A stretch of DNA of 64,000 bases from Pseudorasbora parva (Eukaryota; Chordata; Actinopteri; Cypriniformes; Gobionidae): contig NC_090176.1 of assembly GCF_024679245.1 (NCBI RefSeq), positions 52,995,096 through 53,059,095 on the forward strand, in the 5' to 3' direction. Positions within the stretch are counted from its first letter, which is position 1, and every line of letters starts with the position of its first letter. Below are positions 38,101-52,261 of the stretch, one piece after another. A program made the position numbers and the translations under genes. The notes beneath the pieces were generated by a model. That model worked only from the letters and a program-made list of their open reading frames with translations. It was not told where the DNA came from and ran no database searches.

Positions 38101-41100
38101 TTTACTGGATAAAGAGTCTAATACTAAAAGACTTTTACTGGATAAAGTGTCTAATACTAAAAGACTTTTACTGGATAAAGAGTCTAATACTAAAAGACTT
38201 TTACTGGATAAAGAGTCTAATACTAAAAGACTTTTACTGGATAAAGAGTCTAATACTAAAAGACTTTTACTGGATAAAGTGTCTAATACTAAAAGACTTT
38301 TACTGGAAAAAGTGTCTTAATACTAAAAGACTTTTACTGGATAAAGAGTCTAATACTAAAAGACTTTTACTGGATAAAGAGTCTAATACTAAAAGACTTT
38401 TACTGGATAAAGAGTCTAATACTAAAAGACTTTTACTGGATAAAGAGTCTAATACTAAAAGACTTTTACTGGATAAAGAGTCTAATACTAAAAGACTTTT
38501 ACTGGATAAAGTGTCTAATACTAAAAGACTTTTACTGGATAAAGAGTCTAATACTAAAAGACTTTTACTGGATAAAGAGTCTAATACTAAAAGACTTTTA
38601 CTGGATAAAGAGTCTAATACTAAAAGACTTTTACTGGATAAAGAGTCTAATACTAAAAGACTTTTACTGGATAAAGAGTCTAATACTAAAAGACTTTTAC
38701 TGGATAAAGAGTCTAATACTAAAAGACTTTTACTGGATAAAGAGTCTAATACTAAAAGACTTTTACTGGATAAAGAGTCTAATACTAAAAGACTTTTACT
38801 GGATAAAGAGTCTTATACTAAAAGACTTTTACTGGATAAAGAGTCTAATACTAAAAGACTTTTACTGGATAAAGAGTCTAATACTAAAAGACTTTTACTG
38901 GATAAAGAGTCTAATACTAAAAGACTTTTACTGGATAAAGAGTCTAATACTAAAAGACTTTTACTGGATAAAGAGTCTAATACTAAAAGACTTTTACTGG
39001 ATAAAGAGTCTAATACTAAAAGACTTTTACTGGATAAAGAGTCTAATACTAAAAGACTTTTACTGGATAAAGAGTCTAATACTAAAAGACTTTTACTGGA
39101 TAAAGAGTCTAATACTAAAAGACTTTTACTGGATAAAGAGTCTAATACTAAAAGACTTTTACTGGATAAAGAGTCTAATACTAAAAGACTTTTACTGGAT
39201 AAAGAGTCTAATACTAAAAGACTTTTACTGGATAAAGAGTCTAATACTAAAAGACTTTTACTGGATAAAGAGTCTAATACTAAAAGACTTTTACTGGATA
39301 AAGAGTCTAATACTAAAAGACTTTTACTGGATAAAGAGTCTAATACTAAAAGACTTTTACTGGATAAAGAGTCTAATACTAAAAGACTTTTACTGGATAA
39401 AGAGTCTAATACTAAAAGACTTTTACTGGATAAAGAGTCTAATACTAAAAGACTTTTACTGTATAAAGAGTCTAATACTAAAGGACTTTTACTGGATAAA
39501 GAGTCTAATACTAAAAGACTTACTGCATAAAGAGTCTAATACTAAAAGACTTTTACTGGATAAAGAGTCTAATACTAAAAGACTTTTACTGCATAAAGTC
39601 TAATACTAAAATACTTTTTCTGCATAAAGAGTGTAATATTAAAAGACTTTTACTGCATAAAGAGTCTAAATGACCAATCAGAGACAGAAGGACTGTGTGA
39701 GAACAAGCTTTTGATAATATTCAGTAGGACTTTTAGAGGTTAAACATAATAATTCACCTCTATATTCTGTAATTTGAACCCTGAATAATGTAGTGTTTGT
39801 GTGTGTTTGTTTCAGAGGCTCATTGAGCAAGTCGAGCAGCGGTCTGAAGTAATTCCAGAGTGAGTGACGGAGGTTTTGGTTCACAACCTTCTTTCATTTA
39901 AACCATTCAAAAGAGTGTATCGCCTTTCTTCCTCAAATGTGTGTAATGGTGAATAACTGCGTGTGTTTCAGGTATCAGCAGCTTTTGGATGAGATCCACC
40001 AGTGTTATCTGGACCAGAGAGAACTTCTGCTCAGTCCCAGTATAAACTCCACCTTCATGGACCTCACCAGCCAGAACAACAAGGATCACTGCGCTCTGGT
40101 GAGAGAACTTCAGGGAAATTATCCATCAATCAATCAGCTTTATTTATATCGTGCTTTTGCAATGCCGATTGTTTCAAAACAGCTGCACAGTGTTAAACAG
40201 GACAATATTACAACAGAATTTAAATTTTTATTTATCATAAAGCGACAATAGTTTATAGAATTATAAAAGACCTAATGTATTAATTTTATTTGTATATTTA
40301 GTTGAATTACTTGGATCATAATTTTACTGCAAGCCAAGCCAAAGGCGACCAAAGGAACCAAAACTCCACACTACAAAAAATGCTCTTCTTACTCAGTATT
40401 TTTGTCTTGTTTCTAGTCAAAATATCTAAAAATTCTTAAAACAAGATTTACTAGACAAGCAAAAGTAATTGTCTTGTTTTGGGAAAAATAACTGAAAATG
40501 AAGAGAGTTTTTGCTTAAAATAAGATAAATAATCTGCCAATGGGGTGAGAAAAATAATCTTGTTCTCTGTTTGAATTAAGATTATTTTTCTCACCCCATT
40601 GGCAGATTATTTATCTTATTTTAAGCAAAAACTCTCTTCATTTTGAGTTATTTTCCCCAAAACAAGGCAATTACTTTTGCTTGTCTAGTAAATACTTCTT
40701 GTTTTAAGAATTTTTAGATATTTTGACTAGAAACACTCATTGACTCATTGACACTCATAGCATTCTATGTTAAGGATAACATCCCAGTTAATGTTCGAAA
40801 TGACTTCATATGGCAGAACATTGAAGCATTATGGGTACAAGTTCATATACCACACATAAAGCCTATCTTAGTTGGGTGTGTATATAGACCTCCCAGTGCC
40901 AATACTCAATATCTGGATAACATATGTGAAATGTTTGATGCTGTTTGTGATCAAAACAGAGAGATATTTATTTTAGGTGATTTTAACATTGACTGGCTGT
41001 CACTAAACTGTCCAATGTATAAGAAACTTAAATCCACAGCTGCAATATGTGGCCTAAAACAAATCATAACTCAACCCACTAGGGTTGCAACAAGTACATT

Positions 41101-44100
41101 GGTTTCATCTGCAACATGTATAGATCATATATTTACAAATGCTTTTGAACAATGCTCCAAAGCAGTCTCTGTGCCCACTGGTTGTAGTGACCATAATATC
41201 ATAAGAGTCACAAGGAAAACTAAATTGCCTAAAGGAGGCTGTAAAATAATTCATAAAAGAACTTACAGATTTTTCAACCAAGAGCAGTATGTGGGTGAAA
41301 TTCAAGGTGTGGACTGGTCAGAAGTGTATGAAGACCGTGACCCTGACTCAGCCCTTAATAAGTTTATGGACATACTAATGAAAATAGTTGACAAGCATGC
41401 TCCTCTCAGAAAAAGAGCTGTGAGAAATAAAAGTGCCCCTTGGTTGGACAAAATTCTTAAAAATTTAATGCTGTCTAGAGATAACGCTAAAATAAAAGCT
41501 AACATTTCTTGCGAACTAGCTGATCAAAAACAATATAGAACTCTCAGAAATAAAGTAGTTAAAATGAATAGAATGAAGAAAAAAGAGTACTTTCAAGAAA
41601 AGATTAATGAAGCAAAAAATGATGGTAAAAAATTATGGAACACTTTAAATCAAATAATGGGCAGGAGTAAGTACTCAGCTGCTTCATATGTTGAAAATGA
41701 TGGAGTGTTCATCACAGATCCAGAGGGAATTGCTAATTATTTTAACAATTATTTTATTAGTAAGGTAGAGAAATTTAGATCTGGTATGAGTCCAAATATC
41801 TCAGCATCTTATGATGCAATATTAAGTAAGATAATGAGTGAGAAGAACCATTCTGTCACTTTCTCATTCAGTCAAGTTGACATAGGTTCTGTTGGAAAAA
41901 TTCTTGCAGCTCTTCCTGATGGAAAGGCATCAGGCATGGACCATTTGGACTCCAGGCTTATCAGGGTGGCAGCTGAAGCTCTGTCCTTTCCCGTTGCTCA
42001 TTTGGTCAATTTAAGTTTGTTGCAGGGCGTATTTCCTGAGAAATGGAAGGAGGCTAAAATTATACCACTGCCTAAAAATAAAAGAGCCACATTTACAGGA
42101 CAGAATAGCCGACCTATCAGTCTATTACCTTTACTCAGCAAAGTCATGGAAAAGATTGCTTTTGAACAAGTTTATAAATATTTTTTTTCTAATAGTTTGA
42201 TTACAAAATATCAGCATGCATATCGGGAGGGTCACTCCACATGTACTGCTTTAACTCATATGACCGACAACTGGTTAGAAGAAATAGATGCAAACAGATT
42301 AGTAGGAGCAGTGATGTTGGACTTCAGTGCAGCGTTTGACCTGATAGATCACAAAATACTGCTTCAAAAATTAGAATGTTATGGTTTTACACCTTCGTCT
42401 CTGTCATGGATGGCGAGTTACCTATTCAATAGGAAGCAGCGTGTGTTCTTTAATGGTCAATATTCATCTACTAAGACAATACATTGTGGTGTGCCCCAGG
42501 GTAGCTGCCTTGGGCCTTTGCTATACTTGATCTTTACAAATGATTTACCTTTTATTGTGAAACATTCAACTGTTGTTATGTATGCAGATGATTCCACACT
42601 GTACTGTTCTGCAAAAAATCCTCATGATGTTTCAAATCTATTAAATCATGATTTGCAGAATATAAGCAAGTGGGTAAAAGATAACAAATTAATTTTAAAT
42701 GTAGACAAATCAACATCTATGTTTTTCTGGAAAAGATTAAAATTAACTACCCAGCCATCTTTGAACTTGTCAGTCAATGGGCTGCAGCTAAGACAAGTGA
42801 CGCAAGCCAGGTTACTGGGCGTCACCTTGGATTCTTACTTGTCTTTTTCAGCTCATATTGATGGAATGATTGCTAAAATGGGGAAGGGTATTGCAATGTC
42901 CAGAAAATGTATGTCATATATCCCTATGTCCATTGCTAGACAGGTGGTCCAGTCTCTTGTTTTGTGCCATTTAGAAAACTGTCCAATTATATGGTCATCT
43001 ACATCACAAAAACATCTTCGTAAGCTTCAAGTGGCACAAAATAGGGCGGCAAGGACTGTCCTCCAGTGCTCTTTAAAAACTAACGTGGCCCTGATGCATA
43101 AACGTCTTTCTTGGCTCACAGTTGACGACAAAATTAAATTACGATTACTTTTAATGTTGTGGAATGCAGTATTTATGAAACAGCCACAGTTTCTCTCTGA
43201 GAAGTTTGTTTTTGTAGGAAGTGGACACCTACACGCCACCAGGCAGGCACTAGGTGGTGATATAAAACTTCCGCTTCCCAGGACAAATTTTTTGAAACGC
43301 ACATCACTTTACAGAGCAATATCTATTTGGAATAGACTTTCTATCTCATCACGCAGAATTCAAAACAAATACAAATTTAAGAGGACAGTAACCAAGGAAC
43401 TGCTGCAAATAATCTAGTGCCAGCTGTAAATTGTCTTTTTTTTTTTTTTTTTTTTTTTTCTCTCTTCTCTCTGAATGTAAGCGCAATGTTTGAATTATTT
43501 TTATTGTAATTTGTGTTGATTATTGTTTTGTGTGATTTTATGATTTGAATAATTTTAAAAGAGGACCCCAGGAAGATTAGCTGCCATTAAATGGGCCGCT
43601 AATGGGGATCCTAATAAAACAATAAAACAATAAAACAATAAAACACGACAAAAATACTGAGTAAGAAAAGCATTTCTTGCAGTGTAGGGTGAATTCAGGG
43701 TGATTGGGACACTTTTTCCATGTCATCTCAATGGCAAACCGTGTCCCAATCACCCTATGTATCGCTCAAACTAAGTAAAGAGCGTTTTTTATAACTTACC
43801 AGATTGTCCAACCTCCTCACTCACTTTCTTCCAAGTAAGATTATATCCCTGTTTCTATAAAGTATGAAGATGTATTGCACAGCTCTGGGTCTCCACATAT
43901 GATTTTATCCTCATTGTTGTCAGACTACTAGAGCAAGCTCCTGATTGGTTAAAGGGTTAGTTCACCCAAAAATGACGGAACCCACAATTCAGTTCGGCAA
44001 CGCATGACGTCACTCATTCAAAGTAAATGGGAAGCCTTAAAGGGATAGTTCAGCCGTAAATGAGCCTGTGATGTTGATCTGCTGAGCCTCAGGGCATCAT

Positions 44101-47100
44101 AGGTGTGTGTGTTTCTTCAGGAGAACACAAATGAAGATTTTTAACTCAGCCGTTGCTCGTATAATGCATGTCAATGGGGTGTATTTCTATGAGAGTGAAA
44201 AACACACAGACATACGAATCCATATTAAACCCTGAGGCTCGTGGAGACACACTGATGTCTTAAGACACGAAACGATCGCTTTCTGCCAGAAACACAACAG
44301 TATTTGTGTTATTTTACCTCATATCAGGCGAATCTCATCTAGTGTTCCCAACGCACTAATGAGGAATCTGTCTGTCCGTCCGTCCGTCCGTCCGTAAATA
44401 TCTCTGATATGAGGTGAAAATAACACAGTGTTGTGTTTCTGGCAGAAAGTGATCGTTCCGTGTCTTGATAGGTGGCGCTAGAGGGAATGAGTTAGAGACT
44501 CCTAATCAGGATTGCAGCCTATGATGTAATTATCCGCCATAAAAATTTCAAATGTAAAACCTTTTCGATTACGTCAAAAACGGTTAATGTTAATTTCATC
44601 AAAATAGTCTCGGATCATCTTCAGATGTTTTGCAAAATGTTAATTAAGTCTTTTAGATGGACCCAACCGTTTTCGTATAACTCACGAGCGAATTCGACGA
44701 AGAACACGCCAAATGGACGCGAGTCTCTATCTCCGCAACACTTTAGCGCATTGAGACCAGTCTTGGTACGCATCATCACAAGCACGTAGCCTCAGGTCAT
44801 GCAGCGTTTTGGCACAGCACCACCTACAAAACTGATATTTTTTGCTTTATAACTGGTGAATAGGTTGTCCAAATATCAAAAAAACTCAGTGTTAACATAC
44901 CAAGTCAGATGATACCCGAATGTTATTATAAAATGCTGTATTTTATGAACGCATTGGGTATTGCAATGTCGTAGTTTGTCGAAATTGCTGTCCGCTAATT
45001 TTAATTTCTTTTAAAATGTACTTTTTTGACCTCCTTCTAGAATGTTGGTCCGAGTTTCACCAATCCTCCATATATGGGCTCCAATATTGACTCACATCTT
45101 ATTCAGATTATGCCGGCAAAAAGTGATTAAAAGATTATGTATGGACCAAACCATTTTAGCTGAAATGGATGACATGGTGCCAAGCTGACTCTGACCACCT
45201 GACGTCAATTTGGTTACACCGCCATCTATTGGTCAAAAGCAATTAAATCATATTACAATTAGATCTTTTGGCTAAAATGATCTAAAATATCAGCTATATC
45301 TTGTTATTTTCCCTGAGCTCTACATTTGTTGTTGTGGAAGTTCAGATTTGACCATATATATTAGTTTTGTGTTTGCTCTTGCCTGAAAGTATGTTTATGG
45401 GACATTTTGCTGATCTTTAAATGTAATTCGTGATGATATGAGCTCATTATTCCTGATGCGCTCTGCAGATGCCTTTTGTTTGTGCTGTTCATCTGCTGAC
45501 TGGAGTTGTGTTTCAGGTGCGCAGTGGCTGTGCGTTCATGGTCCACGTTTGTCAAGATGAACACCAGCTTTATAATGAGTTCTTCTCCAAACCCACGCCC
45601 AAACTGGAGTGAGTACCACAATCAAACAACCATAACTCTCATCATTACTGTTGTGTTGTTCTGATGTGGGGTCCGTTCTTTGTAGGTCGCTAACTCAGTT
45701 CGCTGGATTTGTTTGTATTCATCTGCACTGCAAAAAATGCTCCTCTTCCTTAGTATTTTTGTCTCGTTTCTAGTCCAAATATCAAGATATTATTACATTA
45801 AGAAGCATTTACTAGACGAGCAAACGTAATTGTCTTGTTTTGGGGAAAATAACTCAAAATGAAGAGAGTTTTTGCTTAAAATAAGATAAATAATCTGCCA
45901 ATGGGGTGACATAAATAATCTTGTTTTCTATTTGAGTTTTTGCATGAGCTATAAAGCTCAGATTTGGATTTGTGAGCTGACTCTTTGCATTTGCGTATAT
46001 TTATATTCTTATTATAATGTGTTGGTGACAGTGAGCTCCTGGAGAAGCTGTGCCTGTCCCTGTATGATGTTTTGCGGCCTCTGATCATCCATGTGGTCCA
46101 TCTGGAGACGCTTTCAGAGCTCTGTGGCATCCTGAAGAACGAGATGCTGGAGGACCACGTCCTAAACAACGGTACACAAAGCTTTTCTTAATGATCTGAA
46201 TACCCAACATGCTGGATACCTGACAATTTCTTAAAGTGCCTCTTTTATGCTTTTTAGGGCTGTCATTTTTGAGAAATTTTTTAAAGCTTTATCCTAAGAA
46301 TGATGACAATTTCATTCGGTTTGGGCATTTTTATTTCGATTGTGGTGTTTGTATGAAGCATTTTCATTCGGACTGGACTTTTGAACCGATTACAGTGCTC
46401 CATGTAAACGCACCTGATGTTCCCCGCGGTGGAGAAAACTCATTCGGAGCGCACAGACCTTTTCTTTAACCGTTACTTTACCAAAATGTTTGCAGACACT
46501 GCTTTTACGATGGGTTGGACCGTCCCTCAGCTCATCTACTCGAGTCCTGTACTGAAGTTCACTGTTTGAGTCTCTGTGCTTTACTGGAGTATTATTCTTT
46601 CTGTAATCTTCTGACTTTAACTTCACTCCATCTGAAAGACAAATATCGTCCTCTTTACTCCACTACATTTCTATCAAGGTCCTTGAAGTGGAAAGTCGTT
46701 TCTGTCGCAGCTTTGAAAGTCAGTGATGATTTTTTTCTTCTTTAAAAGGTGTTTGGGTTTTTGCAGAAAGCCTTTCAGGAATCACTCTTGTAGAGTCTCG
46801 TGAAGTTTAGCATTTATTAAACCGCTAACTAAATTCCATTTTTTTCCGCTAACATTGAACATAAGAATAACCTAAATCGAATTAATTAATTAGTCTTACC
46901 CTAATGTCACCCTTCAGACCTCCGCTCATCTTCACACACAGATGAAGATATTAGTGTTGAAATCCGATGGCTCAGAAAGGCCTTCATTGACACCAATGTC
47001 ATTTCCTCTCTCAAGACCCATAAAGGCACTAAAGACGTCGTTACAAAGCCCATCTCACTACAGCGGCTCTACAATCATTGATGAAGAGGCCAGAATAGAG

Positions 47101-49198
47101 TTAGTGCGCAAAAACACTAAATAATGACTTATATAGTGATGGCCGATCTCAGAACAAAGCTTCGAACCGTTATGAGTCAGTGAATCGATTCATGATTCGG
47201 ATCGCCAAAGTCTCGTGATTTCAGCAGTTTGACTCGCGATCCGAATCATGAATGTCATGGTCATTCCACTCATAACGGTTCGAATCATGAATCGATTCAC
47301 TGACTCATAACGGTTCGAAGCTTTGTTCTGAAATCGGCCATCACTATATAAGTCGTTATTTAGTGTTTTTTGCAAAATAATGTGGATTATTTTGTCTGTG
47401 TTATGAGCTGTGATTGTGTGGTTTCTACAGCGGTCCAGCTGGCAGCGTTTGAGGCGTTAGTGAAGCAGATGCTGGAGGACGTGCAGGAGCGTTTGGTCTA
47501 CAGGACACACATCTACATCCAGTCGGATATCATCGGGTATAATCCTGCCCCGGGAGACCTGGCGTACCCCGACAAACTGGAGATGATGGAGGTGAGCGGA
47601 GTCTGCAGCCAAAACAGGAGATATGGGCGGGATATGTCCGTCAATTAAAATATCTTAAAGGGTTAGTTCACCCAGTAATGAAATGTCTGTCATTAACTCC
47701 TCTCCCTAATGTCGCTCCACACCCGTAAGACCTCCGTTCATCTTCACACACAGTTTAAGATATTTTATATTTAGTCCGAGAGCGTATGCAAGTGTATGCA
47801 CACTATACTGTCCATGTCCAGAAAGGGAATAAAAACATCATCACAGTAGTCCATATGAGACATCAGTGGGTTAATTAGAGTCTCTTGAAGCATCCAAAAT
47901 ACATTTGGGTCCAAAAATAACAAAAACTACGACTTTATTCAGCATTGGCTTCTCTTCCTACTTCAAAGTTGAGTCATTACTGACATCATTTTCATTTTTG
48001 GGTGAACTAACCCTTTAAGAGTGCAAAAATAGTTTAAGGCCGTTACAAAAATGAATGTTGACAAATGCAAACATGAACACATGACTAGTAAACATAACTG
48101 CTTTGTTTTAAATGCAACACTGTTTTAAAAAAAGAAACATCTAAAAACAGAACAACGTCTCAAATAACTGATTGGATTTGAGCTGAAACTGAATAATACA
48201 CTCAACCAAAGATTAATCAGATATACACACATTACAACTTACACCCGCACTAAAGGACGCGGATGCCCACGCGCGAGTTTTCACACTGCAAAAAATGCTT
48301 TTCTTATTTAGTATTATTTTCTTGTTTCCAAACATCTATATATATCAAAATCAAGATGCATTTACTAGATATGTGAAATGATTAAAATGTTTAATCGCGA
48401 TTGATCGCAGTATGCGCAAAATTCAATAATGAAAACAAAAGTACTGCTAAATGAACAAAAGTGCAATAACATATGGTTTGCAAACACTTTAAACAAATAA
48501 AGTGCTTTTTACAGCAGTTAAAAGTTAGTAACAGTTCTTGTAAATATCAACTTTACTTAAATCTGCATATTTGTGATATTCACCCCAGGGCGTTATTTAA
48601 TTTATAAAGGCCATTTTTTAAATCGTATTAAATGTATGCATCATCTTTCATGTTCAATTCTTCCATTTGATTAATAAATTCAGTTATAATAGTAAAGACA
48701 CTATAGGGCTGTTACCAATCAAATTAAATAATTTAAACTGCAAAAAATACAGCTGCAATAAATAATGTTATAAGATTGATGATCTCAATAAAACATGCAA
48801 TCATACGTATTAACATAACCGCCAATAGGGGGCAGCAAGTGATCGTCTTCATGAGCGAGTCATTGAGTTGTTTATTCAAATGTCTGTCAAACTCCCTCTG
48901 CACGCGATTGGATATCGCTACAACCAACCAGAGCACCGCGAGGCGGAGCTGACAGATTAAACCCATCCCTAATAAAAACAGTAGTGGTGTCTCAGTTCTG
49001 CTGAAATACGCTGCGGTCTCCGTCGAGTTATTCAGTGCTGTTCTCATTCAGTGTGTGTTGGACAGGACTGCTCATCTCAACGCTTTATCTGTTGCAGAAA
49101 ATCGCTCAGAGTCTGAAAGAGGAGCAGATGAAGCTGAGCTCGAGCTCTTTCTCTGAGGTCCAGCTGGAGGAGTCTGATCACAGAAAGCTCATCAGCTC

Positions 49199-49249
<51 letters not shown>

Positions 49250-49340
49250 TGTGTCTGAAAGAGGAGCAGATGAAGCTGAGCTCGAGCTCTTTCTCTGAGG
49301 TCCAGCTGGAGGAGTCTGATCACAGAAAGCTCATCAGCTC

Positions 49341-49389
<49 letters not shown>

Positions 49390-49480
49390 TGTGTCTGAAA
49401 GAGGAGCAGATGAAGCTGAGCTCGAGCTCTTTCTCTGAGGTCCAGCTGGAGGAGTCTGATCACAGAAAGCTCATCAGCTC

Positions 49481-49537
<57 letters not shown>

Positions 49538-52225
49538 TGTGTCTGAAAGAGGAGCAGATGAAGCTGAGCTCGAGCTCTTTCTCTGAGGTCCAGCTGGAGG
49601 AGTCTGATCACAGAAAGCTCATCAGCTCAGGTGTGTGTGTGTGTGTGTGATCTAATCGATGATGTTGTGTGTTTCTCCTGCAGATCCTCGAGCTCAGAGC
49701 TCAGTCTCTCCTGCAGATCTTCATGGCATGTGGTATCCGACGGTCAGACGAACTCTAGTGTGCCTGTCCAAACTCTACCGCTGCATAGACGTGAGGACTC
49801 TCACCTGATTTACACATCATTCATCCTGTCTTTCTGAGTGTCTGTCTGTCTGAGTGTCTGTCTGTCTGAGTGTCTGTCTGTCTGAGTGTCTGTCTGTCTG
49901 TCCTTTTGTCTCTCTGAATGTCTGTCTGTCTGTCCTTTTGTCTGTCTGTCTGTCCTTTTGTCTGTCTGTCTGTCTGAGTGTCTGTCTGTCCGTCCTTTTG
50001 TCTGTCTGTCTGTCTGTCTGTATTGGTGTAGTGTGTGATATGGTGTGAGTAATGGCAGTGTGTCCTGCTGTGTGTATTGTGTCCTGCAGAGGGCAGTGTG
50101 TGATATGGTGTGAGTAATGGCAGTGTTTTCGGCTGTGTGTGTTGTGTCCTGCAGAGGGCAGTGTGTGATATGGTGTGAGTAATGGCAGTGTTTTCGGCTG
50201 TGTGTGTTGTGTCCTGCAGAGGGCAGTGTGTGATATGGTGTGAGTAATGGCAGTGTTTTCGGCTGTGTGTGTTGTGTCCTGCAGAGGGCAGTGTGTGATA
50301 TGGTGTGAGTAATGGCAGTGTGTCCTGCTGTGTGTGTTGTGTCCTGCAGAGGGCAGTGTGTGATATGGTGTGAGTAATGGCAGTGTTTTCGGCTGTGTGT
50401 GTTGTGTCCTGCAGAGGGCAGTGTGTGATATGGTGTGAGTAATGGCAGTGTTTTCGGCTGTGTGTGTTGTGTCCTGCAGAGGGCAGTGTGTGATATGGTG
50501 TGAGTAATGGCAGTGTGTCCTGCTGTGTGTGTTGTGTCCTGCAGAGGGCAGTGTGTGATATGGTGTGAGTAATGGCAGTGTGTCCTGCTGTGTGTGTTGT
50601 GTCCTGCAGAGGGCAGTGTGTGATATGGTGTGAGTAATGGCAGTGTGTCCTGCTGTGTGTGTTGTGTCCTGCAGAGGGCAGTATTTCAGGGCCTGTCACA
50701 GGAAGCTCTGTCCGCCTGCATCCAGTCTCTGCTCAAAGCTGCTGATGTCATCCAGAAGAGCAAGGTGAGCTTCAGTTCATACATCAGGAGTCCAAACACA
50801 AGCTTTAGTGATGACCTGACATTAGCAGACACACCAATTGGCTAATAATATATATTTGCCAGAGCTGGACAAATTACAACTTCATTACTGGAGTAAAGTA
50901 AGAGTACTGCTGGGCAAATATTACTCCGTTACAAGTGAAAGTTGTAAACACAGATTTTTACTGAAGTAAAAGTTCAGAAGTATTAGATTTCAAAAGTAAA
51001 TGTCCTTCTTTATGTCGCCGCATTATTGTATTATAGTTGTATAAATGCACATTATGCCATCATGGTTTAAGCCAGTCAGTGACGCTCCATCTGACACACT
51101 AGCAGACGACTAACTTAAACTCATTTAAATACTTGTAGAAAAGTTACAAAGCTGCTGTCACTTTAAGGCCGAATGCACGGATCCAATACACTGATACACA
51201 TCTGATATTCTCACACTGTTCACCTTCACTGAAGACAGAATCAACTTTGTTTATGTGAATCCTCCACTAAATGAGCATTTGGACATCCGTCTTCTTCCAT
51301 TTTGCTCTAAACTATAAATCAGTGTTTAATAAATGCTGTGAAATCATTGAACTTCACGAGACTCTACAAGAGTGATTCCTGAAAGGCTTTCTGCAAAAAC
51401 CCAAACACCTTTTAAAGAAGAAAAAAATCATCACTGACTTTCAAAGCTGCGACAGAAACGACTTTCCACTTCGAGGACCTTGATAGAAATGTAGTGGAGT
51501 AAAGAGGACGATATTTGTCTTTCAGATGGAGTGAAGTTAAAGTCAGAAGATTACAGAAAAAATAATACTCCAGTAAAGCACAGAGACTCAAACAGTGAAC
51601 TTCAGTAAATGTGCTTAGTTACTGTACAGCTCTGCTATTTGCCAAGTGTGTGTGTGTGTGTGTTGTTCCTTCACAGACTCAAATAGATGGGCAGCTCTTC
51701 CTCATCAAACATCTCCTCATCATGCGAGAACAGATCGCCCCGTTCCACGCAGACTTCGCCATTAAAGAGATCTCTCTGGACCTGAAGAAGACCAGAGGTG
51801 TGTGAGCTCCGGCTCTCCGGGCTATCGCGGTGGATTACACTGCAAAAAATGCTCCTCTTACTCAGTATTTTTGTCTTGTTTCTAGTCCAAACATCTAAAA
51901 ACTCTTAAAACAAGAAGTATTTACTAGACAAGCAAAAGTAATTGTCTTGTTTTGGGGAAAATAACTCTAAATGAAGAGAGTTTTTGCTTAAAATAAGATA
52001 AATAATCTGCCAATGGGGTGAGAAAAATAATCTTAATTCAAACAGAAAACAAGATTATTTATCTTATTTTAAGCAAAAACTCTTAATTTTCATATTTTTC
52101 CCCAGAAAACAAGCAAAAATATCTCATGTCGTTTTACTGATCTAGTAAATGCATCTTGATTTAAGAATATTTAGATATTTAGACTGGAAACAAGACAAGT
52201 TTACTGAGTAAGAAGAGCATTTTTT

Positions 52226-52261
<36 letters not shown>

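Noticed and set aside
34159..39530. Open frames of 290-477 codons with repeating lysine/leucine-rich units
   Set aside because: Artefact of the 33-bp unit (11 codons) in cog3 intron 8; no promoter, splice logic or domain.
49821..50699. 292-codon minus-strand frame rich in histidine and threonine
   Set aside because: Runs through the CTGT array and the 65-bp array, opposite to cog3, with no recognisable domain.
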